Assembly: GCA_021397835.1 (NCBI GenBank)
Contig: JAJFZO010000609.1
Coordinates: 8,000,001 to 8,064,000 of the forward strand
Reading direction: 5' to 3'
Origin: Moringa oleifera
Lineage: Eukaryota > Streptophyta > Magnoliopsida > Brassicales > Moringaceae
DNA length: 64,000 nt
The translations under genes and the position numbers were made by a program. The notes beneath the pieces were generated by a model. That model worked only from the letters and a program-made list of their open reading frames with translations. It ran no database searches and was not told the origin of the DNA. Positions 12,618 through 23,599 of this stretch are shown here, piece by piece; position 1 is the first letter of the stretch; each line of letters starts with the position of its first letter.

Positions 12618-12983
12618 GTTAAGTACTTTCTCATTATATCCATAAGTCTCTTTAACGTACACTCTTTCTCAGTTTCTTTTTTGTACGTTTTAAAGCTTAT
12701 AAATTACTCTTTCTATCATCTTATATGTGCTCAATTATTTCACATTTAAAACGAAGATTTCATTCTTTGCTTGTTCACTTTTCCTATGAAGGGTAAACAT
12801 GCACATTTTTTGGTTGAGATTAATTTAGCTGGCCTTGGAGAAAGTAGACTTTTACTCTGCATATGTGCGTATAGACATGTATTCGGCAGGCTTACTAGGT
12901 TTTACTTTGAGCAGTTTTTGTTAAAGAAAAATGAATACGAAGAGAAAAATTGGCTCATTAGATAGGTTTTATGGGTTTTGCAG
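12618..12983 (+). other. Probable intron in the 3' UTR of the HyPRP gene
   Basis: Seven bases after the stop codon a donor GTTAAGT begins at 12618. A good acceptor, TTTTGCAG, ends at 12983. Downstream sequence to about 13210 is pyrimidine-rich and less AT-rich than its flanks, as expected of a terminal UTR exon. The spliced form is inferred from sites and composition only. Confidence 0.45.
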
Positions 12984-13219
12984 GTTGCTAGATTCATGGA
13001 CGCTAGGATGAGATCGACATGAGAGGATGTCGAGCTTCAGTCTTTCTTCTTTCTTTCTTTCTTTTCTTTCTCCCTCTCTGTAACTTTCCTTTCTTTCTTC
13101 TTGATTGGCATGGCTGTTGTTTGGTTACATTGTACACCCATTGTTTTATGAGATTGTTGCATGTGTGTTTTGTCTTTAGACAAGGAAGCAAGCAAGAATG
13201 ATTTTCTACTATTGTCATT

Positions 13220-15440
13220 TGAAATCTTATCAGATTCTCACTTTGTTGGCTAGTCTTTTGTTCCCTATCCGTCTAATATATTATCTAATCAACTAGGGCC
13301 CAAAGTCTGCAAACCCTAATGAAATTAAACTATCACTATCTCTGAATTAATCTTCCCTTATCTTGACATTAATCCGAAATTTGCGGAAGATTTCGTGGCT
13401 CATGACCTTATAATTAATTAATATCATATGATCCCAAGAGGCAATGCAACAAAAACAAGTTTTTACTTATTTAGGTACAGTCCGGGAAGCAAAAATCTCA
13501 GCATTTTAGGGCACCATTAATGGCACAAAACCAAGTTTATTAAAGTCATGCATGGCAGCTATATATAGTCAAAACATTTCAGTGGATCATTAATAAAACA
13601 ATTAAGAAAGTGATGACACTCAAAGTTAACTAGAACTTTAAAAAACGCCTCATAAAATATTGTTTGTTTTAATTTTTAATATCAAATAATTTTTCGATGT
13701 TTAAAATTTTTAATTTTTTATAATAAAATTTTTTTTGAAAAATTAAAAAAAGTTTTAAAATTTTATATTTTTTCTTGTTAATGAATTGGTGATCGACATG
13801 GAAGTTATCCACTACTTTCAAAGTTTTTAGAAGTAGAGAGATATCATCATGCATGATTTTATGTCGGTGAGTTCCTATTAAACTACATACCTAAATTTAA
13901 TTAATTAGGGCACTCTTCATATATATAAAGAGAGAGAGAGAGAGAGATGGGAAGGTAGTCTTGAGAGTTCCAATGGGCTGTGAGAGTTGCCATCTTTAAG
14001 AAACAAACATTGCAATAATTGAGTGCTGAGTGATGTGAGATACATGAAAGAGCCTTTGAGGCTATTCATTTCTCATGGATACCAATTTCTCTCCCTCTCT
14101 ATCTCTATGTGAAAAGAATCTTTACAATCTTACTTTTTGCCTACTGACTGTAACAACTGGTAGACACTTCCAAACACCTTTTTCCTTATTTATATTATCC
14201 ATTGGCCTTTCTGCAAGTAATCTGCATTATTGTCATTTGACTGGTCTCTCATGCTAGCTATGATTCTATATATGTCCCTTTCTTTGCTATTACTTATTAT
14301 AAATTTATTCTATCTTTAATTAATTAACAATCTTTTCACTTTTTTATTTTAATAAACACTAATCATACTTTTTTATATTAAATTAAAATAAGAACAAAAA
14401 AAAGTACAAAAATAATTATTATTATCATGTGTCAAAACAACCGTAGGGGAGGGTTAGACATGAAAAGCATTAACTTTTAAGGGATTAATTGGCAATTGTT
14501 GTACGCTATAATATATATTTTTTGAATTTCTCTATTAATGTGACAATAATGCTCTAACATTTTCCTATATTAAGTTTCTATTAGTAGTATGTTAGAATTG
14601 GCACCTTTTTTGATTTTTTTAATGAATTGATAAGTACTTCTGGTGAATATTTGATCTTATAAAATTATAATAAAATAAAAGTTTTTTTTTCTAATGGAAT
14701 GGTAATAAAACTATTTGCGATTTGATTCTTCTAAGATTATTTTAAGATGAAAGGAAATGGGTATATTAACTTATTAATAATAGACATTTAATATTATTAT
14801 GATTAATTCTCATAGTAACTTGTAACAAAAATGTTAATATATTACAATTATATTATATTACAGCCATAGACTCATCCGACAATAAAATCATCATGGTGAC
14901 CCAAATCTGATTTTTGTAATTAAATAATTTTTTATTAACTTTAAAAATAAATTTTCTTACTTTGAAGAAAATACAATAATATTCATAAATTTATGAATAA
15001 ACATAAAAAAGATAGTGTATAAAAATGGTATGTGCATAGGATTGTTTAGAGACAGAAAAATGAGTCACAATAATGCTTTTCCATGAGAAACAGAAGAATG
15101 ATTAGGTGCTCACATGCACATATCACATCAAGGAACCTGGGCCAGATTCATTTCAAATTCAATTTAAACTCTATCCCAGGGCACATATAATATGGAAGAT
15201 TCACTTGAGTTTATATAATAATTATTATTTTATTAATAAAAAAATTTACGCAGAGGTTGATCTTATAAAAAAATTAAATGACTGTATCCGAAATTATTTG
15301 ATATTTCGAGCTCCTAGAGGTTTGAATTCGTAAACAAAAACTTTCTATCACAATTACAATGATTAATTTATTCAGAATTTGATTTTAAATATCTTATGAG
15401 AATATATATATATATATATACACTTAATTTTATATTACAT
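13220..15440. other. AT-rich intergenic stretch, no gene seen
   Basis: A GA microsatellite lies at 13929-13947, just after ATATATAAAG, which could be mistaken for a TATA-containing promoter. A short imperfect hairpin surrounds 14035-14075. Nothing coding was recognised. Confidence 0.45.
13929..13947. repeat. (GA)n microsatellite
   Basis: GA run of about 19 bp following an AT run. Confidence 0.9.
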
Positions 15441-15444
15441 GTAT

Positions 15445-16020
15445 TAGCTAAATTTTTATTTTAACGTGATCACGATTAAAATTTAGTTTGATTTCGATTT
15501 CGAAGCTGGCGATTCAAAATTTACAATTAAGATAAATCGAAATTTAACATTAAATTTTGATTTTGATTAATATTTTATTTAAAATCGATTTAAGTTTCAG
15601 TTTAAATTTTGATTTATAAGTGATTCAGATTTAAGTTCGATTCAGGTTCAAATTCAGATTCAGATTCAAATTCAAGTTAAATTCAAACTCGATTTAGAAT
15701 CGATTCAAAGAGATTTTTTTTTTCAATAAAAGTATTTTATATTTTATTCAAATTTTTTTAATAAAAATAAAATCATGATATTTTTATTTAAAATATTTTT
15801 AATTTAAATTATTTACATATTCTTAATTGATTTCAAATTATTAATTTTGATTTCAATTTAAAATTATTATCTAAATTATAATTAAATTATTTTTAAAATA
15901 ATTTTGATTACAGTTTAAAATCTAAACTATTTATAATTATTTTGATCTAATTTAAATTTTAAAAATTATGATCCAATTTATCAGTTTGAATTGATCCATA
16001 ATTACTCCTATTTCATTCAA
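15445..16020. repeat. AT-rich degenerate repeat block, possible non-autonomous element
   Basis: The block holds many imperfect copies of GATTCAAATT/GATTTAAATT-type units, densest at 15610-15710. It opens near 15470 with GTGATCACGATT and closes near 16000 with the roughly inverted AATTGATCCATAATTACTCC. Similar words end another block near 40250. This looks like a family of short non-coding elements, but ends and target-site duplications are not established. Confidence 0.4.
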
Positions 16021-16439
16021 TAATTATGATAATATATATAAAATTTTAAAAAATTTAAATATATCAATCTGCGTTGACTTTTTGTTTGTCAATGTGTTTA
16101 AAATCATAAATAAGTACCATTTTGGAGACATAATTTATTTTCTTTGTAATTATGTTATCTTATTTTTTGATCTTAAACATCAAAAAGAATAGGTTTGAAA
16201 CAATAATTATAAAATTAATTTATAAATAAAATTAGCTTTAATTATTATTTTTGATATAATCATAAATTAAGTAATTTTTGGAATTTTACATTTTGATTAA
16301 TAATTGTTAAATGAATAACAATGTTGATTTAGTTCTAATAATATTCTCCAAAATCAGAGGGATGATTCTATTTTAGAAACCAAACAATCTCTAATGTGTT
16401 TGCATGATATAAAGAAAATGCATATAGATATACATATAC

Positions 16440-16790
16440 ATGATGGCAACTGTACTCATAGTACAGAGTTGCTGCAACAAACTGTAGGTTGGAAAAAGGC
16501 GCTATCAACGAGGATCGAACCTTACAGTCTGATCAGTCGGTCGGTGGGTGAATCATGCCTGATTGGTCCCAGGGAATCTTTTCTCAGACCAGAAGATATG
16601 CACTTCAAGAATTTTTTTTATATATTTTATTTATTCGCAACAAGAAATTGTTTGTTCTTTTAACCCGAGGGTAAAGTTGGAAGAGAAGTAGGGACCAAAC
16701 TGAAAGAATTGCACATGAACGCTGTTTGTCGCTTCTCCCTATTGACATGTGGTGGCTGTCGAGGGGACAGATGTTGTTTTGATATCATCA
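16440..16790. other. Unidentified GC-richer segment
   Basis: About 350 bp with higher GC than the neighbours. It contains the word ATCGAACC, which by itself resembles an inverted tRNA T-loop, but no T-stem or cloverleaf forms around it. An open frame of 89 codons spans part of it without recognisable similarity. Confidence 0.3.
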
Positions 16791-16799
16791 TGTTCTTAG

Positions 16800-17570
16800 A
16801 TTTCTCATTCAAAATTTTAAAAAAATTAAACAATATAAAATTTTAATAATAATTTTAAAAAATAAAAAATATTGAAAAATCATTTAAGAGAGTTTATTTT
16901 AAAAATTAAATTTAATATATTTGAATTTAATTGCTTAAATTTTTTATTAAAAATTAAAGATATTGTTTTATTAAAATGTTTTGAAAGTCATTCAAATAAA
17001 ATTTATACACTTTCTTTTATTTTTTTAATTTAAATAAATTTTAATTTATAAATTATTTTTTATAATATTAAAATAAAAATATTTTAACACTAAAAAAAAT
17101 TATAAGTTCTTGATGATTTGTGAAAAATAGTAGGTCAAAATCTATTTTTATAAGATCTTAATTTATATATCTCTGATTTTTTATTTTTTCAAAAATTAAA
17201 ACATTCTATTTATTATTGATTTAATTAATATTCAACATAAAAATAAATATTATTTAAAATATTTTTAATATTTATTAAAAAATAAAGTGACAATGTTATC
17301 AGATGTTTACTTGCTGAAAGGGAAGAGCCTCTAATTTAATGATTGAGGGAAATATTGTTATGGATGGTTTAAATGAAGTTGAATTTTAATCGATATTCCA
17401 TACAGTCATTATTTTTCAGATTTAATATTGAATTCATTTAAAGTTGCATTATCATTTTTTTTTCACATGATGAAATACATTCTTGTTTTAAAGCTTGAAA
17501 ATCCATTATATCAATTTTTTTTTTATTTTCAAAAGAGAAATTATATTTATATAAGAAGATTCAGGCTTGT
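16800..17570. other. Very AT-rich stretch, nothing recognised
   Basis: Runs of A, T and AAAT words dominate. No coding potential or clear repeat unit was seen. Confidence 0.5.
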
Positions 17571-17576
17571 ATACGA

Positions 17577-18420
17577 GTGAAGGCCCTAATCCCAGAGGTT
17601 ACCATCATTGAATACCTCGGTCTCCTGTCCTGTTTACGAAGCTTCCCACGCCACTTTACTAAATGTACAGCTAAAAAGCACATGCTTTACTGTTTCTGGC
17701 CCCGTTCCAGGGTAAATGGCTTTCTGCACTGTACTCCACTGTCGTGTCCTTGTTACCTAGTTGGGAACTTCCCTTTGACGCATCATCCTTGCTGCATAAT
17801 CCCTCACCTAGCTGGCTATCACCCCATATAAGTTTATGCTTCACTGGGGACCTGCCCAATGGTATGGCCAAATATCGACACTGCAATATCGGCCTCAAAG
17901 AGGTCCAAGATAGTCCAGGATATCCATTCTCTACTCACTGGATTTATCAGGCTACTAATTACCTGCATTTGTGTGGGTGGTGGCTGGCCAGGCAGTGATG
18001 GTCTGATATCTAGGTGCTCTGAAGTCCAGTTATCCTTCCATATGTCAACTTGTGAACCATCACCAATCGGCCATTTGGAACTTCTCTGGATTACCGCTCT
18101 TCCAATGAATGAACCTCGCTAAAGGTATATGTGAGCTGCTGGCCTTGTGTGGTACTGTCAAAGGGATGGGGAACGAGAAATATCTAACACTGTAGCATCG
18201 GGAGTTTCCAGCATGAATGAGGCACCACCATTGTTTGACTAAGAGTGCCATATTGAAGGCCGCCAGATCGTAAAGGCCAGGTCCCCCATCCAGCTTCGCG
18301 AGACAGAGCTTGTCGACCCAAAAGCTTTTTAGTGAATCTTCTTGGATGAACCCCACAAATAATATTGAGTTCATAGAGCAAGGTCTTAGCTGGAGAGGAT
18401 GAAACAACTCATTATATCAA
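17577..18420 (-). mobile_element. Truncated L1-type LINE fragment (end of reverse transcriptase plus connecting region)
   Basis: Read on the minus strand from about 18400, the translation has the conserved post-RT segment of plant LINEs: DKLCLAKLDGGPGLYDLAAF followed by NMALLVKQWWCLI. Then comes the usual variable part, with IPLARFIHWKSG, and, nearer 17850, IPLGRSPVKHKLIWG, which matches the region before the zf-RVT domain. Frameshifts and stops interrupt it. Endonuclease and catalytic RT are absent, so this is a 5'-truncated, dead insertion. Higher GC marks it off from the AT-rich flanks. Confidence 0.75.
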
Positions 18421-18599
18421 CTTAATCAAATCAATTCAACAGTTCAATTTCATCAAACATTTAAATAACAACTTACAAACTACAAGGTTAAATAAATATA
18501 AAAATTTATATGTAAGTTATTAAATTTAAAGTAAAAAACGGGGTGGATTCATAAGGTAAAATTATTGATCTAAAAACATGTAACTTTAACAAATTTTAT

Positions 18600-19370
18600 T
18601 TAGAAATATATATATATATAAAATCATATATTATCTTTTAAAAATAATTAATAATTATTTTAAAAAATAATTTGATTTTTTATAATCTTTAATTAAAATA
18701 CAAAACACCTATTATTTTATTAATTAAGTGGCAATTGTTATACAAAAAACATTTTCCCACTTTTTTACAAAAATGATTAACAAATATTTTAAAAAAATAT
18801 TTTAATTTTAATTTTTAAATTTATTATATTTTATAATTTAAAATAATAATATTTTACTTATGAATGAATAACTATAAATTCTCCTGAAGGTTTATATATA
18901 ATTTTTTTATAAAAAAATAATTAATAACTTTAAGAATGATATAATTTTATTTGACTGATGATATGGTTTTACACAATTTTGACGGTGATATTATTTTATC
19001 TAGCAGTGGTATCATCTTGGACAGTAATTTTAGATATCTCCAATATTTTGCTTCCTCCATGAGTACTAAAAATCACTTACTTATCCCAAGATACTTTACT
19101 ACAACACCCCAAATTTTACCGCATATTTACTATGCATGACACATTATCACCATTTCTTTTAATAGAAACACACTTCAATATAGTACTTAAAATATATTTA
19201 ATATTATATTTTAATATACCACATTAAAAATATTTCCACTTTAATAAATTATATTTCTTATTTATCAAAAATACTTATTAATATGAAAAATAAAAAAATA
19301 AATTTATATATTCATAATTATGTTTACAAAATCAATTTTTAATGACACTTAATAAGGGACAGTTTTAACC
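18600..19370. other. AT-rich stretch, nothing recognised
   Basis: There is a short AT microsatellite near 18607-18620 and AT-rich words throughout. A 62-codon frame at 18951-19139 has no recognisable similarity. Confidence 0.45.
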
Positions 19371-19379
19371 AAAAAAATG

Positions 19380-19620
19380 TCATTTAATTTGTAACGATTT
19401 TGAAAACCATTACATCATTTAAATACACATGTTTATATGTAATCCATAAAATTTTTTTCTATCAATATTAAAACTATCATAAGGAATATAATTTGTAACG
19501 ATTTTGAAAACCATTATAAAATTTTAAAACTGTGGCAAAATTGAAGTAATTTTATGATAGTTTCCAAAACTGTTAAAAATTTTATATGATTGTTTCAGTA
19601 ATTTATGATGGTTTTGAGAA
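19380..19620. repeat. Cluster of short quasi-palindromic repeats, transposon-end-like
   Basis: The 20-base word TTGTAACGATTTTGAAAACC occurs twice, starting at about 19389 and 19493, and is itself nearly palindromic. Looser copies follow (GATAGTTTCCAAAACTGTTA, GATGGTTTTGAGAAAA). Clustered short palindromic repeats are typical of the subterminal regions of CACTA and some other DNA transposons. No transposase was found, so assignment is tentative. Confidence 0.45.
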
Positions 19621-19639
19621 AATACATAAACTTATAAAT

Positions 19640-22130
19640 GGAGTTTTTTTTTTTTGGTAAAAATTATTCTATTGATTTTCATTTGTTATTCTTATTGGTA
19701 ATAATCACACTACCATGTGAGTTAATCATAGTTATAATTGAAACAATCACCATCATATATAAGTAATAATCTTAATTAATCATACAATATACTATGAATT
19801 TAAAAAACAAGTTACGATACTAATTATGAATCCTAAAAATAAAAAGTGGCTACGGTCGCATCTAATTTTGAGTTTGAGAACCTACATAATATATGACATT
19901 TTCACCAAAATTGCAATCTTTAGTTAATTTAATTATTTTTATTGTATCTCTCAATGAGAAAGATTCTAAAATTGCATAGAAAATCAAGTGAGCATGTTCC
20001 CAAGGACAACCTTAGCAACAAAAGTAGTAGCCACTCTTGCAATAAAGTAAAACACTAGTTAGATCTTTATACTTAAATCATATAATTTATAGAACTTATT
20101 AGGTAAACACTTAAAAGGTATTAAAAGCAAGATTAAAACCCGTAAAACCAACAAGCTAACAAATTGCAAATTTCTAAGGGAGTGGCAACGTTTGGTAATA
20201 AAAAAACCACCTTCTTTACCATGGGAGAGTATTTTGCTACCAACATAGCTACCATTTAACCATAATGTAAATTGGAGCTAGTTTGCCTAATCTAGCATGA
20301 TGGATAACAATAGCTTTTGCAGTAGAAGTTTATAATGATGAAAGAGGAAATTTTGTATCAAGTAAGGGAGGATGTTCCAGAACAATCTAATATGTATGAA
20401 ATCGAAAGACTCTAAATTTGTTATCAATATCCTATTATGACTACTGTAAGCACCATCATATTATAAGCCACAACTAATGTGAAAATCTCAAATAGATCAT
20501 TACCCAATACAATTAGTGCGATCCAAAATCCATTCATATTTCTTGTGGTAAAATTACCACAAAAATGCATGAAAAAAGCTTTAATAAATTCTAAAGCCAA
20601 CTAGAGCTATCCAAAATTTAAGTAACCAATTAGATGCACAATCAATCAATCGAAGGTGTTAAAAAAATGTCAAATCCATGAAAACTGATCAAATCAAACT
20701 AGATCAAACCAAATGGGAATATTTTTAATGTTAATGGTTTGAAATTATTTAAGAAATTATAAATCACATTAGTAGTTTGATTTTTTTTAAAAAATGGTTT
20801 CAAATCAAGCTGCACCACATTAATATAAAAAGCTTGAAAATCCCCTATTACTTGAAAGTTTCTTCTCTTTTTAATAATTAGTTTTATGTTATGAACATGT
20901 AACATTTTTTATTGTAATTTGTTTTAAGTTTTAATAGACTTTAAACTTCTAAATTGGCATTATGATTGGTTTATAATTTATCTTGCTTTGAACTTCAGGT
21001 CTTAAATCAACGATGTTTGGTGTTTGAAATTTTGCAATTCATATGTTGATGTTATTTAGCTTTATTTTGAAAGCATATTGATAAATCAAACATCGCATTT
21101 TGTCATATGATTTGTTTTAATTTATATCTTCAAAGTCAAATTGCATGATTAAGAGTGATCAACAGATTGCATCAATGGTTTTGGTATGTTGAAAATGGGT
21201 ATAGAGTGACAAAATTGCATTAAGAATACCCTTACCATCAGTATACATTAACTTGCACACAATTCATCAGCAAAAGAAAGTAAAAACAAACAACATTATA
21301 AATGAACACCATTATAACAACTTTTGTGCTTCTCACACAACCCATGTAATTATATTACTTATGAAATTGGCCTATGCAAAATAAAAGGTTATCACACAAG
21401 TTACCTACCAACCAAATTATTAAAATAGAAATTTTAAGATAAACCATGTATCCTAAGAAGAAGAAATAAATAAGAACCAAAAAGAGAAACAGGTTTCGCA
21501 TCTTAATAATTGCCACACAAATGCATAATGGTCCACTTGGTAAAATTTTGCCTAATATTCATCTTATGAAAACTTAAATAAATTAAATTATATACCTATG
21601 GGAGTAATTGTGGAACATGCACAGCCCATTGATAACATAGTTTGTTAATTTTTTCATTGCTATATGTATGCTTGCTATTAAACTTTAAAATTAAAGCACA
21701 AGAAAAGAAAAAATAATCAGTTCTAAATAATTTATGAATATAAAACTTTTAGTGCTTAACATAATAAACAATTATATCACCTTCTCATAAAGAATTTTAA
21801 GATGTTCAATTATTTTTTTCATGAAGTAAAAAAAGTCCACATGTAACATCATCAATTTGAATGAGTGATCACGACAACAAAAATTATCATAATTAATAAA
21901 TAAAATTTTTATTAATATTAAAAAATAAACTCACTTTACTCATTAGCATGTGATATTTATTTTCACACGAAACATTTTAAAACCCCTATATAAATTTCAT
22001 TTCATATTTAGTATTTAAAACTAATACTGAAATTAATTAATAAATTATTATAATAAAAATAGTACTTACATGATCACAATTATTTTAAGACTTGGTCTTA
22101 AATTATTATCTAAAGTATTCAAGTGATATA
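19640..22130. other. AT-rich intergenic stretch, probable transposon debris
   Basis: No gene was recognised. The sequence between about 19850 and 20650 is less AT-rich and may be the inside of the element whose repeats lie at 19380-19620, but no protein similarity could be read in any frame. Confidence 0.35.
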
Positions 22131-22132
22131 GT

Positions 22133-22646
22133 TGTTAGAAAAGAGATTTTTTTTTTTTTAAAAAAAGGTTTGAATGGAAAGGTTTAGTAATTCCTTTTGA
22201 ATGGAAAGGTACCTTTCCATTAAAGATGCATTCTTTTTCTTAGGATGCATCTCTTTGGAAAGATATACTTCCTCAATAGATGCCTATAAAAAGCTCCTGT
22301 CATATCAATTTTCATGATCCAAAAAATAAAAAAAGCCAACTTATTCTTTTTTCCTCATTCTTTGAAAAAAACAAAACTTGTTTGAGAGATAATAATCATA
22401 AGTTGGTTCGTTGTTCTAGTGAATTGAAATGCTACTTTCATAAGAAGATATCGTTGTATCTTGAGAAACATTCACTATCAACGTAATAGCACCAATTGTG
22501 GGGTGATTTTCTCTTAAGAAAATAACATCAAACTCTAGCATTGGTCTAACACAAGTACAGTGCTATGTGTTGCAAGTTACTGTAAGTCTAGTTTAATTTA
22601 TTGTTCATCTAATTGCTTGGTTGAAGTAAATTATCGATCTTAAACA
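22133..22646 (+). repeat. 5' LTR of the copia element
   Basis: It begins TGTTAGAAAAGAG and ends TTAAACA, giving TG..CA termini. It aligns along its whole length with the 3' LTR at 27220-27747, sharing blocks such as CATAAGTTGGTTCGTTGTTC and AGTACAGTGCTA. A TATA-like CTATAAAAAGC lies near 22284. A recognisable tRNA primer-binding site does not follow immediately. Confidence 0.9.
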
Positions 22647-22799
22647 ATAATCTTAAGACAAAATCTCATAGTTGATTTACTTCATTTATTAATTTTACGC
22701 ATTATGATTATTATAATAATTTCAATTTTAGTTAATGGTAACATCACTTGATGATGTTATGCATGTTGCAAATGGTTCAACACAACCATAAAATTTCTT

Positions 22800-23560
22800 A
22801 CTCATGTTAGTCATGGGGAGAAGTTGGAAAAGTTTAATGGAATGGACTTCAAGCGGTGGCAACAAAAAATCTTGTATTACCTCACAACATTGAATCTTGC
22901 TAAGGTCTTGCAAGAATATGCTCTTATGTTCACAAGAGATGAAAATGATAGACTTACGATGCTTGCTATAGAAGCTTGAAAGCATTCCAAATTTTTATGT
23001 AAGAACTATATCCTCCATGGGTTAGACAATGCATTGTATAATGTTTATAGTCTAATCAAAATTGCCAAAGAACTATGGAAATCTTTGGAAAAGAAATACA
23101 AGATAGAAGATGCCGGCATGAAGAAATTTGTTATTGATAGATTTTTGGAATACAAAATGATAGATTCAAAAACTGTCATCAATCAGATCCAAGAATTACA
23201 ACTGATTCCACATGAGCTACATGCAAAAAATATGACGCTAAGTGAGACATTCCAAGTGGGTTGTATCATTCAAAAGTTACCACCAACTTGAAAAGATTTC
23301 AAGAATCATTTAAAATATAAGCGTAAAGAGACGGGACTTAAAGATCTAATTGTACGTTTAAAGATAGAGGAAGATAATTGTATGTCTGAAAAGAAGGTTG
23401 GAAGATAACCCATGGAATTCAAAGCAAATTTAGTGGAACGAAAGACTATGAAAAAAAAAAGAAAACACTTTGTTCAAGGTCCAATCCAAGGCAAGTCCAA
23501 GAAATTCAATGGCAAATGTTATAAATGTCATAAGCAAGGTCACTGTGCCAAGGATTGTCA
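22800..23560 (+). pseudogene. copia gag relic (UBN2-type gag and CCHC knuckle)
   Basis: The gag core reads KFNGMDFKRWQQKILYYLTT, a standard copia gag signature. An in-frame stop follows near 22978, a further frame at 23034-23291, and a stop at 23289. The zinc knuckle CYKCHKQGHCAKDC near 23518-23560 keeps all CX2CX4HX4C residues. Two or more stops make this non-functional. Confidence 0.85.
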
Positions 23561-23599
23561 TAAAAAACTGAACCAAGTGCATATATCCAAGAAAGACAA

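Noticed and set aside
14035..14090. Hairpin that could be a microRNA precursor
   Set aside because: Only about 16 imperfect pairs surround GAGCCTTTGAGGCT; the stem does not extend and no known plant miRNA sequence is present.
16500..16550. Possible tRNA on the minus strand, from an ATCGAACC T-loop-like word
   Set aside because: The bases flanking the loop do not form a T-stem, and no D-arm, anticodon arm or acceptor stem can be drawn around it.
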